The notes beneath the pieces are model-generated. The model had not been told where the DNA came from and did no database searches. It worked only from the letters and a program-made list of their open reading frames with translations. Shown one piece after another: positions 24,466-33,339 of a stretch of DNA of 64,000 nucleotides (position 1 is the stretch's first letter; each line of letters starts with the position of its first letter). Origin of the DNA: Novosphingobium sp. ERN07 (GTDB lineage Bacteria; Pseudomonadota; Alphaproteobacteria; Sphingomonadales; Sphingomonadaceae); assembly GCF_012641335.1 (NCBI RefSeq), contig NZ_JABAID010000003.1:62001-126000 (forward strand). The letters are read 5' to 3'. Position numbers and translations under genes: made by a program.

Positions 24466-25815
24466 TCAGCGGCGCAGGGTGTGCCCGTTCTTTTCGTGAT
24501 GGCGCTTCACAAAGCCGATGAAGGCTTTCTGCCAGTTGGCGGGAAGGCGCGCAGGATCGGCGTTGACCCAGCGTTCGAATTCAGCGTGCAGCGCGTGCAA
24601 ATCCCAGCCGGGGCAGGTTTCGCGCAAATGCTCAATCGTGTCATCCGCCATGAAACCGCGCGTGGCGCTGTCGCTTAAGCCGGCAACTGCGCGGCGGATC
24701 AGCGCACTGGCGTCGATCACTTCCGCTTGCGTGCCGAAGCCGCCCGATGGCCCGACTTCCCGAATAGTCGCGGCTCCCTCGGTTGCGGCCTTGAACTTCG
24801 CTTCGCTCCGTTTAACTTCGTTGAACTTTGCTTCGCTCCGTTTCCCCGGGGAAACATTCGTAGGTTGGGGGACAGCGCTTACTGCTGTCTCTACCCTGCC
24901 CCGCTCATCCTGAGCCAGTCGAACGATGCCTTCCGCTCCGTCCTTGCCGTCAATCCGGCGCATCCGCAGCATGGGTTCGCCGCCTTTGGCCACTTCCACC
25001 GACAGGCCATAGCCCGGCAGCGCGTCCTTTTCGGCAAGCTTCAGGATTTCGAACTTGAACCGGCGATATTCGCCTTCCGCGCCCGATTTCTCGAACAGGA
25101 CGGGCATGGAGATGGCAAAGCCCCCTTCCCCTGCCCCGCCGGCGTGTTTGCGCGCGACCTTGTATAGCCAGCGTTCGCGCCCGCCGGTAATGTCAAAATA
25201 GGCGCGGTCGATGGACAGGACGCCGCCCTGCATCATCACGCCTTCCCAGAACCAGTTCGATAGTTCGATGGTCATCCCGCGCGAACGCTCGGTCTTTTCG
25301 TCGACCAGTTGGGTCCAGCCATCGAGCCACGAGAACGTTGCCTCGCGCCGGTTCTCCGCGCGGATATTGGTTTTGATTGTCGTAGCGACTAGGCGATCCA
25401 ATGCCTGGCCAAGAAGTTCATAGGCGCGGCCTGTCGTGGGCCTGCCGATGGCGCGCAGCAGATCATAGGGCATCAGGTGCAGCTTGCGCGGCACGTCGTT
25501 TACGCCGCGTCTGCCCATATCGGCCAGTACGCTGGCGCAATAGATCAGGATATCCGCATCCCAGATCGTGGCCATGCCATAGTCCGGGCTGGCCGAGACG
25601 TGGACCCACAACTTGCCGTCAGGGCTGGTGTAGTCGATGGGTTTGACGCGCTTCGATTTGGCCAGACTGAAGAAGGGCCGCTCCATCATCTCGCGCTGAT
25701 CGCGTAAGGGCATGTCCGCCACATAGGGCAGGAACATTTCGAACTGTTCGCCGCCGGATGCCATCGGCCGGGCAGAGGCGGGACGTGCAGATGGGGCAGG
25801 GCGGGGGCGGTTCAT
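24466..25815 (-). CDS. repA: Plasmid replication initiator RepA (RPA family)
   Basis: A 449-residue initiator. The body GEQFEMFLPYVADMPLRDQREMMERPFFSLAK, then VNDVPRKLHLMPYDLLRAIGRPTTGRAYELL and FDITGGRERWLYKVARKHAG, is typical of the alphaproteobacterial replication initiator A (RPA) family. It is the last gene of parA-parB-repA on the minus strand. A linker between the initiator core and the C-terminal helical domain contains VSPGKRSEAKFNEVKRSEAKF, a duplicated motif coded by DNA that includes a perfect parS palindrome (24840-24855). The same DNA repeat recurs, inverted, upstream of repA. It binds the iterons at 23912-24031 by inference. Confidence 0.9.
   Translation of the reverse strand: MNRPRPAPSARPASARPMASGGEQFEMFLPYVADMPLRDQREMMERPFFSLAKSKRVKPIDYTSPDGKLWVHVSASPDYGMATIWDADILIYCASVLADMGRRGVNDVPRKLHLMPYDLLRAIGRPTTGRAYELLGQALDRLVATTIKTNIRAENRREATFSWLDGWTQLVDEKTERSRGMTIELSNWFWEGVMMQGGVLSIDRAYFDITGGRERWLYKVARKHAGGAGEGGFAISMPVLFEKSGAEGEYRRFKFEILKLAEKDALPGYGLSVEVAKGGEPMLRMRRIDGKDGAEGIVRLAQDERGRVETAVSAVPQPTNVSPGKRSEAKFNEVKRSEAKFKAATEGAATIREVGPSGGFGTQAEVIDASALIRRAVAGLSDSATRGFMADDTIEHLRETCPGWDLHALHAEFERWVNADPARLPANWQKAFIGFVKRHHEKNGHTLRR
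24840..24855. promoter_or_regulatory. parS site inside the repA coding sequence
   Basis: Perfect palindrome GTTTCCCCGGGGAAAC, identical to the three copies between repA and parB. It is read in frame by repA (codons for N-V-S-P-G-K). Predicted ParB-binding centromere site. Confidence 0.8.
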
Positions 25816-25820
25816 GCGAT

Positions 25821-25836
25821 GTTTCCCCGGGGAAAC
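25821..25836. promoter_or_regulatory. parS site 1 of the intergenic cluster
   Basis: GTTTCCCCGGGGAAAC, 5 bp upstream of the repA start codon region. ParB bound here could also repress repA. The 50-odd bp to its right repeat the sequence found beside the parS inside repA. Confidence 0.8.
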
Positions 25837-25908
25837 GAGCCGAAGGCGAATTCAACGAAGTTAAACGAAGCGTAGCGGAGTTCAGTGCGGTTCGACGAGG
25901 AGGACAAT

Positions 25909-25924
25909 GTTTCCCCGGGGAAAC
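25909..25924. promoter_or_regulatory. parS site 2 of the intergenic cluster
   Basis: Second perfect GTTTCCCCGGGGAAAC, 88 bp from site 1, in the 214-bp gap between repA and parB. Confidence 0.8.
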
Positions 25925-25975
25925 ACGTGCCGGACCCTCCCGCGTCATAGGGTGGCTTCGCTGCGCGCCATCCGT

Positions 25976-25991
25976 GTTTCCCCGGGGAAAC
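25976..25991. promoter_or_regulatory. parS site 3 of the intergenic cluster
   Basis: Third intergenic perfect GTTTCCCCGGGGAAAC, 67 bp from site 2 and 39 bp from the parB stop codon. Three clustered sites plus one distal site would nucleate ParB spreading. Confidence 0.8.
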
Positions 25992-26029
25992 ACCCTTCGC
26001 TCGAAACACAAATGCTGCGCTTTGATCCA

Positions 26030-27118
26030 TCAGCGGTGCAGGCCCCGGCCTTCGATTTCCAGATCGACCAGCACGCAACGCGCTAGTTCAACTAGTTCCT
26101 CAAGGCTCATGCCCGATCCCGAATGCAGGCGAAGCGTCACACCCTGCCGGTTGACCGATTGCAGGGTGAGGGCAGGGCGATCAAAATCGCTGTTGTAGGT
26201 CACCGGACCGCTGCGCTCGGTGTCGGTTGTCCGCGCGGCAAGAAGGCGGGCGATGACTTCATTGGCCGGGATCGCCGCATCGCCCATGCGGCGGCGCTCG
26301 TCCTGAACTTTGGCCAGCGCTTTGGCTTCGCGAAGGATAGCGGGGGCGGCGCTGCGATCATCGAGCGCCTGCGCCAGCGGATAGGCGGGCTTCAACTGAA
26401 CATCGGCCGGGCTGGCGAAAGCCGCCAGCACCTGATCGGGCAGGCTCGCCACTTTGAGCATCTTGGACAGCCAGCCCTTTGACAGCTTTAGCCGTTCGGC
26501 CATGCGCGTCAGGTGGCTGCCATAGTGATCGTGCAAGGCGGCGGCATAATTGCGCGCGCGTTCAAGGTCCGACACGTCCTTGCGTGCGCGGTTCTCCAGA
26601 TCGGCAAGGCGGAACGCGGCCTCGTCGTCCAACTGGGCGACTTGGGCCACGAACTGCATTTGCGGATAGGAATTGGCGCGCAGCCACGACACCGACCAGT
26701 GCCGCCGGGTGCCGGCGATGACTTCATAGTCATGGTCAGGATCACCATCGATCCGGCGCACCACCGCAGGCACCTTTTGCCCGCCTTCGGCAATCAGGGA
26801 ATCGATCAGTTCGCGGCAGGATTCTTCGGAAAGGTGTTCGTAGGACCGGGCATTGCCTTTCCACACCCGCACCCGCGCCGGATCGAGCAGAAGCTGCGTA
26901 ACCTGCCGCACTTCGCCGCTCGCTACCCGTGCCAAAGCGCTTTCGCGACCCAGCAGAGTCGTGCCGCGCAGCCGTTCTGCGCGCGCCGGGGCGGGGGAGG
27001 GGGCTTCGATTTCGGCAGGCGATTCGGTTACGGGTTGCGCCAAAGTTTCTGCTTGTGTTTCAGTGGCTTCCTCGTCCGCCAACAGGGCGGCGAGATAGTC
27101 CGATTGCTTACGCGCCAT
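26030..27118 (-). CDS. parB: Plasmid partition protein ParB
   Basis: A 362-residue ParB/RepB-type CTPase-clamp protein. The N-terminal nuclease-like domain carries YEVIAGTRRHWSVSWL (box II, the CTP-binding Arg motif). The central helix-turn-helix is at LTRMAERLKLSKGWLSKMLKVASLPDQVL (parS reader). The C-terminal dimerisation part ends MSLEELVELARCVLVDLEIEGRGLHR. The first 60 residues (LADEEATETQAETLAQPV) would hold the ParA-stimulating peptide. It is downstream of parA with a 65-bp gap. Its sites are predicted to be the four GTTTCCCCGGGGAAAC palindromes. Confidence 0.95.
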   Translation of the reverse strand: MARKQSDYLAALLADEEATETQAETLAQPVTESPAEIEAPSPAPARAERLRGTTLLGRESALARVASGEVRQVTQLLLDPARVRVWKGNARSYEHLSEESCRELIDSLIAEGGQKVPAVVRRIDGDPDHDYEVIAGTRRHWSVSWLRANSYPQMQFVAQVAQLDDEAAFRLADLENRARKDVSDLERARNYAAALHDHYGSHLTRMAERLKLSKGWLSKMLKVASLPDQVLAAFASPADVQLKPAYPLAQALDDRSAAPAILREAKALAKVQDERRRMGDAAIPANEVIARLLAARTTDTERSGPVTYNSDFDRPALTLQSVNRQGVTLRLHSGSGMSLEELVELARCVLVDLEIEGRGLHR

Positions 27119-27183
27119 AAGTCACCTCACTTGCATAGGCGCAGAACATAAAGTGAACATTGTGTTGTAGGAAAGAGGCGGGA

Positions 27184-28386
27184 TCAGGCATGGATCACAT
27201 CCTCCTCACGCGCCGGAGCAACGCGGCCCCAGCCTGCGCGCACGAGCTGTTCGATCTGGCCCATCGCTTCATCGAGGTTGGCGCGGCAGCGCTTGTGCGT
27301 GCGCGGGGTGCCGATAGCCTTTTCCAGTTCATAGACCGTCATCATGCGCAGCGCGGCATGGCTGATCTCTGCACTTTCGAGGATGGGGACGGGGAGCAGG
27401 GCAGGCCCGAATGTCTGCTCCATGATCGTGCGCACCATTTCGTGGCTGGGATCGCCGCCATCGAATTTGGAGCAGATCAGCCGGACGAAGGAATAATCCA
27501 CCGCGATGCCCGCTTCGATCAATTGCGCGATCACCTGATCCATCATCGACAGGAACTGCACCGTGGAGCAGAAATCGGGCGTGGTGGCGGCCAGCGGCAC
27601 CAGCAGCGCATTGGCGGCCTGCATCACCGCGAGCGAAATCGTGCCCAGTGCGGGCGGCGGATCGAGGATCACCACGTCATAATCGCGCGCCATGTCCATC
27701 AGCCCGGCCTTGAGCTTGCGGAAACGGGCGGCGAGGACCGATTGGCCATCGGCGCCCGATGCGGCCAGTTCGTACTCCACATCGAACAGTTCAAGGTTCG
27801 ACGGGATGAGATCGACATTGGGCCAAGGCGTGCGCTTGACCGCATAGAGCAGATCGGTCTGCGTCGGGTCGATGGAGAGATAGGGGTAGAGCGTTTCATC
27901 GCGCGTGATGTTGAAATGCGGGTTGAAGCCGAACAGCGTGGTGGTTGTCGCCTGACTGTCGCAGTCCACCACCAGCACGCGATAGCCCTGCACCGCGAAA
28001 TAGTGGGCGAGGTGGGTGGTGACGGTGGACTTGCCCACGCCGCCTTTGAAGTTCTGCACCGCGATGATCGCGGGCACGTCCATCGGCGCGCGGGCAGGGG
28101 AGGCGCCCAGCACTTCGCGCATGTGGAGCAGTTCTTCCATCGAATAGCCGAGCCGCCGCCCGTTTTCGCCCGATGGGGGAGGAGGCAGGCGGCCATCGTC
28201 TTCGGCCATGCGGATGCGGTTGGTGGAGCAGCCGAGCAGTTGCGCCGCTTCGGCAATGCCAATGCGGACATTGAGTCCCTTGCGACTGTCTGGCAGAAAG
28301 GCCTTGCGCCGAAGCCGCTCGATCATCTTCTCGCCCGCTGAGGCAAGATCGCCGATTTGGCTGACAATTGAATTCGGATCAGACAT
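27184..28386 (-). CDS. parA: Plasmid partition ATPase ParA with MerR-like N-terminal domain
   Basis: A 400-residue type Ia ParA. The start is placed at ATG 28386 (MSDPNSIVSQIGD); the longer in-frame extension is not family-like. The N-terminal 110 residues include VRIGIAEAAQLLGCSTNRIRMAEDDGRLPPP, a MerR-like helix-turn-helix used for autoregulation in type Ia ParA. The ATPase domain has the deviant Walker A FKGGVGKSTVTTHLAHYF, then VLVVDCDSQATTT and DVVILDPPPALG. It moves the replicon with ParB. Upstream dyads at 28436-28515 are candidate operator sites. Confidence 0.95.
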   Translation of the reverse strand: MSDPNSIVSQIGDLASAGEKMIERLRRKAFLPDSRKGLNVRIGIAEAAQLLGCSTNRIRMAEDDGRLPPPPSGENGRRLGYSMEELLHMREVLGASPARAPMDVPAIIAVQNFKGGVGKSTVTTHLAHYFAVQGYRVLVVDCDSQATTTTLFGFNPHFNITRDETLYPYLSIDPTQTDLLYAVKRTPWPNVDLIPSNLELFDVEYELAASGADGQSVLAARFRKLKAGLMDMARDYDVVILDPPPALGTISLAVMQAANALLVPLAATTPDFCSTVQFLSMMDQVIAQLIEAGIAVDYSFVRLICSKFDGGDPSHEMVRTIMEQTFGPALLPVPILESAEISHAALRMMTVYELEKAIGTPRTHKRCRANLDEAMGQIEQLVRAGWGRVAPAREEDVIHA

Positions 28387-28435
28387 CGCGCGCCTTTTTG
28401 AAGGTATTCTGCAGAACAAATAGCGTATTTCCTTC

Positions 28436-28515
28436 AAACGCGCAATCGGGAGCGCGTTTGGGTGCGGGATGCTGCATATTGTGGCACTCAAGGTTCAGAA
28501 ATCCACATATTGTGG
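28436..28515 (-). promoter_or_regulatory. Candidate parA operator region
   Basis: Three elements lie upstream of parA. AAACGCGC-N8-GCGCGTTT (28436-28459) is a perfect 8-bp inverted repeat. CATATTGTGG occurs as a direct repeat at 28475-28484 and 28506-28515, 31 bp apart (three helical turns), and the second copy lies in the dyad CCACA-TAT-TGTGG. The MerR-like domain of ParA, or the Phd antitoxin coded divergently at 28614, could bind here. Confidence 0.5.
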
Positions 28516-28613
28516 TCAGTATGGTGCGATACCCGCCGAATCATCGCGAGGCACAGGCTTGGCGAGAGTGCGTATTCGGACTATATTCGGTCTGATTTTC
28601 GTTGGAGGACAAG

Positions 28614-28892
28614 GTGGGTCTTGAAAGCCGCATCAAGCCGATCAGCTACGTAAAGGCGAATAGCGCCGAAGTGATCCGCGAATTGAACGAAGGCGCGCCG
28701 CCGCTGATCATCACCCAGAACGGTGAAGCCAAGGCCGTGCTGCAAGATGCTGCGGACTATTACCAGACGCAGGAAACGCTGGCGCTGTTGAAACTGCTTG
28801 CGCTTGCCAAGGAAGATATGGCGGCGGGCAGGGTTTACCCGTCTGAGGGTATGCTTGACCGGATCACCGGCGAGCGGCCCACTGATGCCTAA
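28614..28892 (+). CDS. Phd/YefM-type antitoxin
   Basis: A 92-residue antitoxin. Motifs ISYVKANSAEVIRELNEGAPPLIITQNGEAKAVLQDAADYYQ are the Phd/YefM DNA-binding fold; the C-terminal tail (KEDMAAGRVYPSEGMLDRI) would wrap the toxin. The start is GTG 28614, with GGAGGA 5 nt upstream; an in-frame TTG at 28602 overlaps that ribosome site and is less likely. It overlaps the toxin gene by 8 bp. It is divergent from parA, so it serves as post-segregational stabilisation of the replicon. It probably represses its own promoter. Confidence 0.9.
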   Translation: MGLESRIKPISYVKANSAEVIRELNEGAPPLIITQNGEAKAVLQDAADYYQTQETLALLKLLALAKEDMAAGRVYPSEGMLDRITGERPTDA

Positions 28893-29226
28893 GCTGAGGG
28901 TTGAGTATACTGAGCAGGCCCGCCTTGATCTCAGACAGATATTTGAACGGCGACTGGCGCAGCGCGGGCCGGAAGGCTGGGATGGTGCGCGCGCTCATCT
29001 TGCAGAAATACTTTCGACGATAGACGGCTTGGCCGACTTTCCTGAGCGCGGGCCAAGGCTTTCCGAAATGGCTGATTTCGGGAACGCAGGCCTGCGCCAA
29101 CTGTCCCATCCACTATATCGGATAGTGTATTTTCTGGACGAAGAGGTCGCAACAGTAGCGATGGTGGCCGATGGGCGGCGCGATTTTGTAACGCTGTTAC
29201 AACGCCGCCTTTTCGGCCGCACCTGA
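28885..29226 (+). CDS. ParE/RelE-superfamily toxin
   Basis: A 113-residue toxin. VEYTEQARLDLRQIFERRLAQRG at the N terminus and LRQLSHPLYRIVYFLDEEVATVAMVADGRRDF at the C terminus are typical of the ParE/RelE fold. The start ATG 28885 lies inside the last codons of the antitoxin gene, giving translational coupling. ParE branch members poison gyrase and RelE members cleave mRNA; the absence of clear RelE catalytic residues slightly favours ParE. The gene ends just before the convergent phoD. Confidence 0.85.
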   Translation: MPKLRVEYTEQARLDLRQIFERRLAQRGPEGWDGARAHLAEILSTIDGLADFPERGPRLSEMADFGNAGLRQLSHPLYRIVYFLDEEVATVAMVADGRRDFVTLLQRRLFGRT

Positions 29227-29230
29227 AAAC

Positions 29231-30889
29231 TCAGCCCAAAGCCTTCAGCGCTGCGCCCTTGCGCGCTTCATACCGTGCTGCCACGCCGCGCGTGAATTGC
29301 GGCGCGTAAACGGTTGAGACGGTGACGAAATCGGCCACGGCGGCATCGGGCGTGATCGTGACCATCGTGTAGCCCTTGGCGTCCTGATCGCAGAAGGCGA
29401 CTTCGGGGCTTTGCGCGGCAAGGATTTTGCCAAGGCCGGGCAGGAGCGAGCCGTAGGAGGGGCTGGTGATGGCGGTTGCGCCAAATTCGCTGCCGATGCG
29501 CGCGCCGCTATCATCGTGCAGGTCGTTGGCCCATGCGGCGTGGCTGTCTCCGGCAAAGGCGAGGGGGTTTGCGCCGATGCTGCGCAGCATGGCGTAAAGC
29601 CGTTCGCGGGCAGGGGGGTAACCGTCCCACGCATCGAGATTGAACGGCAGGCCCGCCTTGAACGCAGCCTGCGAAGCGGCGATGAGGCCGCGATAGGCTT
29701 CGGGCATTTTGCCGAGCAGGGCTTCGAACTTTTCATCGCCCAGCGCGGCGCGCAGATCCGGCCCCGGCACGCGCGCCATGACGACCTGATTGCCGAGCAA
29801 CTGCCACGGCTTGCCCGCCTTGACCGAAGCAGCAAAGGTGCTTTCGAGCCACTGCATCTGTGCCGCGCCGAGCAGCTCGCGTGATGCGTCCTGCCGTGCG
29901 GCGAGCATGGCCTGCACTTGCGCGGTATCGGGGGCCGCGCCTTTGCTGGCGATCTGTTCGGAGCGGGCGAGGAGGCGGGTTTCGACCATTGCCAGCGTGG
30001 CCAAATCGCCAAATTCGAAGCTGCGATAGATGGCGGCGGGATCGTTGCCCTGCTTGGGGCTGCGGATCGGCATCCATTCGAAATAGGCCTGAAGCGCAGC
30101 GGCCTTGCGCGCGCGCCAATCGCCTTCCTTGGCGGGATCGTGGTTTTCCGCGCCGCCAATCCAGGCGTCGTTGGCGGTTTCGTGATCGTCCCACACGCAG
30201 ATGAAAGCAGCGCGGGCATGGGCGGCCTGCATCTGCGGATCGGCCTTTACCTGCGCATGGCGGCGGCGGTAATCGTCCAGCGTGACGATTTCGTGCGCGG
30301 GATCGGGCAGGCGGCCGATTTTGCCGCCGACGTCAGCGCCATAGCCATCCGCGCCATATTCGTAGATATAGTCGCCCAGATGCAGCACGGCGTCGAGCCG
30401 GTCCTGCGTGGCCATATCTCCATAGGCGTTGAAGAAGCCGCCGGAGTAAAGCTGGCACGAGGCGAGCGCGATGACGATCCTGTCAACCTTGCCCACCGGT
30501 AGCGTGCGGAAGCGGCCCTTGGGGCTGGCGGTGCCATCGGTGGTGCTGAACCAGTACCAGTATTCGGTGGCGGGGGAGAGGCCGGAGACTTCGACCTTGG
30601 CGGTGTGATCGGCGGCTGCGGTGGCGACGATCTTGCCGGATTTTAAAGGCTTGGCACTTTCGCTGGCGGCGACATGCCATGTCAGCGGAACATCGCCGCT
30701 GGCACCTTCGGCCACAGAGGCGCGGGTCCAGATCACCGCGCCATCCGCTGCCGGGTCGCCACTGGCCACGCCGTGGCGGAAGCTGGCGGCGTTCAGGGAA
30801 GGGGCAGCGATGGCCGCAGGAGCCAGACCGATGCCTGCGCCCGAACCGAACGCGGCGAGCAGGTTGCGGCGATTGATCGAAAGGGTCAT
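29231..30889 (-). CDS. phoD: Alkaline phosphatase D
   Basis: A 552-residue PhoD-family phosphodiesterase/phosphomonoesterase. The N terminus MTLSINRRNLLAAFGSGAGIGLAPAAIAA is a Tat signal (periplasmic export). The PhoD N domain is FRHGVASGDPAADGAVIWTR. Metal-binding catalytic segments are LHLGDYIYEYGADGYG, ICVWDDHETANDAW and FAGDSHAAWANDL. Ca/Fe-dependent hydrolysis of phosphate esters is expected. It is 34 bp upstream of the TonB receptor stop on the same strand, so receptor and phosphatase are probably one unit, a common pairing for phosphorus scavenging. Confidence 0.92.
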   Translation of the reverse strand: MTLSINRRNLLAAFGSGAGIGLAPAAIAAPSLNAASFRHGVASGDPAADGAVIWTRASVAEGASGDVPLTWHVAASESAKPLKSGKIVATAAADHTAKVEVSGLSPATEYWYWFSTTDGTASPKGRFRTLPVGKVDRIVIALASCQLYSGGFFNAYGDMATQDRLDAVLHLGDYIYEYGADGYGADVGGKIGRLPDPAHEIVTLDDYRRRHAQVKADPQMQAAHARAAFICVWDDHETANDAWIGGAENHDPAKEGDWRARKAAALQAYFEWMPIRSPKQGNDPAAIYRSFEFGDLATLAMVETRLLARSEQIASKGAAPDTAQVQAMLAARQDASRELLGAAQMQWLESTFAASVKAGKPWQLLGNQVVMARVPGPDLRAALGDEKFEALLGKMPEAYRGLIAASQAAFKAGLPFNLDAWDGYPPARERLYAMLRSIGANPLAFAGDSHAAWANDLHDDSGARIGSEFGATAITSPSYGSLLPGLGKILAAQSPEVAFCDQDAKGYTMVTITPDAAVADFVTVSTVYAPQFTRGVAARYEARKGAALKALG

Positions 30890-30923
30890 CGGTCTGGCAT
30901 CCTTGGGTTTTCAGGACAGGCTA

Positions 30924-33236
30924 TCAGAAGCGCGCGGTCAGCGCAGCGCCGAACATGCGCGGTTCGGCAGGGATGAAGGTGGGGATGCCGAACGCGCCGC
31001 CGGTGTTGCCGGCATCGAGCAGGTAGTCCTTGTCGGTCGCATTGCGCATGAAGGCCGAGATTTCATAGCGGCCATCGGCAAACGACACACCGCCGCGCAC
31101 GTTGACGAGCGTGACCGGCCCCTGGCTCAGAAGATCGCGGTTGGGCAGTTCGAAGAAGATCTTGCTGCGATAGGTTACGCTGGGTGTGACGAAGAAGCGG
31201 ACGCCATCGGTTACCGGAGCGTTGATCGTGAAACCGCCTGCAGCCTGCCATTCGGGCTGAAGGCGGAAGCGCGCACCGGAGAAGGCGGGGGCGAACGTGT
31301 TGTCCTTGTCAATTCCGCCGTCGATATAGCCCACGTTGCCAAAGACTTGCAGCCAGTCCGCAGCCTTGATCGCCACTTCGGCTTCCACGCCAAGGTTGCT
31401 GGCCGTGCCCGCGCTTTGCGTTACGGTGGTGCCATTGCTTTGCTGCACGCTGACCTGAAAGCCATCGTACTTCTGGTAATAGACGCCGATCGAGCCGGAG
31501 ACGGGGCCTGCGGCACCCTTGAGGCCCACTTCATAGTTCCACACGGTTTCTTCCGGCACGTCCTGCCGGTTGGGCTGCGGAACGCCGGAAACGCGCGCGG
31601 CCGAAAGCTGGACCACGGGTGAGCGGCGGCCCTTGGAAATCGTGGCGAAGACGTTGGTGCGGTCCGACAGGCGGTAGAGCACGTTGAAGCGGGGCAGAAA
31701 GGCGTGGGACGTGCCGCTGGCGCGGAAGGTCTGGCCGTCGGTATCGACCTGTCCGGGGACGAGCGAGGTGGCGGTGGGGTTCAGGACCGGGCGCGGGACG
31801 CGGGCGAAATAGGTAGAAGTACGCTCTTCCCACACATAGCGCGCGCCTGCGGTCACTTCGAGCGCCGGGGACGGCATCCACGTGGCATCGGCGAAGACCG
31901 AATAGGCGGTGTTCTTGCCGCCGTTGATGAATTCCGACGAATAGGGGATCTGCGTGAAGCGGCCGCCGGTGGCCAGCGCGGTGGCCTGCGCGGCGGTGAC
32001 GATGCCTGCCGTGTTGATGCAGCCGATGCCGGGGATCACATTGGCCGCGCATTGCAGGAAAATGCCTTCTTCGGAACTGAAAGGCACGGCCTGCGTGCTG
32101 TCTTCCTTGAACACGTTCCAGCCTGCCGAGGCGCGGATATTGCTGGACTGGAAGCTGAAGCGGCCTTCGTGGCTGGCCTGCCAGCCCTTGGCGTTTTCGG
32201 CAAATTCGAGATACCAGGCCGCGCTGCCATCGGCATCGAATACCTCGCGGCTATCGAAATCGCGATAGCCGTTGACGGTGGTGAAGGTGATCGCGTCGGA
32301 TAGCTCTGCCGTGATGGTCAGGTTCGCGTCATAGACATCGCGATTGAGGCCGAGTTGCGAATTGCCGAGCGCCGTGGCCGAAAGCGGCGAGCCGCCAAGA
32401 TTGGCATCCCCGAACGGGTTGGCGGGGCCGTTGGCAGTGGCATAGGTGCCCGAAACGAACGGCGTGCCGCCATTGCGCTGGCGATCATACGTGCCGATCA
32501 GGTCAACTGTTACGCGGTCCGAAGGCTTCCACCGCACGGAAAGGCGCAGGCCGAGCTGGTCCTGCGCGTAAAGCTCTTCGTCCTGCGACGCGGCCAGATT
32601 TTCAACATAGCCATCGCGGGTGCGCCATTCGAAAGCGATGCGCGCGGCGATCTTTTCGTCGCCCGAATTGAGGAAGCCGCCGAGCAAGGTCTGGTTGTAG
32701 TTGCCGATACCGCCGGTCACCATTGCCGAAACGCCGGGTTCGGGGCGCTTTGACACCATGCTGATTGCGCCGACGGCAGAGGCGGTGCCGAACAGCGTGG
32801 CCTGCGGCCCCTTGATCACCTCGACCCGTTCAAGATCGTAGATCGCCTGATACGACCCGCGCGAGCGCGAGATGTCCACGCCGTTGTAATAGAGCGTGAC
32901 GCGGGGCCCCTGCTGGGCCGAGCCGGAATCCGACGTGATGCCACGGATTACCACGCCGGGGTTGTTGGCGCTCTGTTCCTGAATGTTCAGGCCGGGGACG
33001 TAGGCGGACAGTTCGTCAAGGTCGGACACGCCCAGTTCGCGGATGCGATCACCCGTAACGGCGGAAATGGTGATGGGAACATCCACCAGTTTCTGTTCGA
33101 ACTTCTGCGCCGTAACGACAATAGTATCTACGTTCTGTTCTTCTGCTGCGGCAGGTATTGCTTCCTGCGCGAAAGCATTGGCTGAGAAGATCAGCGAGGT
33201 TGTTAGCGCGGAACCGAAGAGAAAGGTCTTTTTCAT
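30924..33236 (-). CDS. TonB-dependent outer-membrane receptor
   Basis: A 770-residue receptor. Start ATG 33236 (MKKTFLFGSALTTSLIFSANAFAQ, Sec signal), preceded by AGGTGGG; a GTG three codons upstream coincides with that site. TonB box-like TIVVTAQKFEQ, plug domain (VEVIKGPQATLFGTASAVGAISMVSKRPEPG) and a long beta-barrel ending in the outer-membrane C-terminal Phe (FGAALTARF). The barrel belongs to the sphingomonad FecA-like group with no visible substrate specificity. It is co-oriented with phoD, suggesting uptake of an organophosphate, though it is also next to the xylose locus. Confidence 0.92.
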   Translation of the reverse strand: MKKTFLFGSALTTSLIFSANAFAQEAIPAAAEEQNVDTIVVTAQKFEQKLVDVPITISAVTGDRIRELGVSDLDELSAYVPGLNIQEQSANNPGVVIRGITSDSGSAQQGPRVTLYYNGVDISRSRGSYQAIYDLERVEVIKGPQATLFGTASAVGAISMVSKRPEPGVSAMVTGGIGNYNQTLLGGFLNSGDEKIAARIAFEWRTRDGYVENLAASQDEELYAQDQLGLRLSVRWKPSDRVTVDLIGTYDRQRNGGTPFVSGTYATANGPANPFGDANLGGSPLSATALGNSQLGLNRDVYDANLTITAELSDAITFTTVNGYRDFDSREVFDADGSAAWYLEFAENAKGWQASHEGRFSFQSSNIRASAGWNVFKEDSTQAVPFSSEEGIFLQCAANVIPGIGCINTAGIVTAAQATALATGGRFTQIPYSSEFINGGKNTAYSVFADATWMPSPALEVTAGARYVWEERTSTYFARVPRPVLNPTATSLVPGQVDTDGQTFRASGTSHAFLPRFNVLYRLSDRTNVFATISKGRRSPVVQLSAARVSGVPQPNRQDVPEETVWNYEVGLKGAAGPVSGSIGVYYQKYDGFQVSVQQSNGTTVTQSAGTASNLGVEAEVAIKAADWLQVFGNVGYIDGGIDKDNTFAPAFSGARFRLQPEWQAAGGFTINAPVTDGVRFFVTPSVTYRSKIFFELPNRDLLSQGPVTLVNVRGGVSFADGRYEISAFMRNATDKDYLLDAGNTGGAFGIPTFIPAEPRMFGAALTARF

Positions 33237-33339
33237 TTCACCCACCTGTTGTGATGGGTGGCGGATAGGTTGCCAATGTTTCGGCTACGTGACGGAGATC
33301 ACATCCTTTTTGGGTGGGTTGTGTGTTTGAAATTTGCCT

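Noticed and set aside
27160..28341. A 393-codon plus-strand frame across parA
   Set aside because: It is the antisense shadow of parA, whose Walker motifs and operon position are clear.
33241..33330. Possible Pho box upstream of the TonB receptor/phoD unit
   Set aside because: The best match (CCGTCAC-N4-CCGAAAC on the minus strand) agrees with only one of the two CTGTCAT half-sites, so phosphate control is not supported by sequence.
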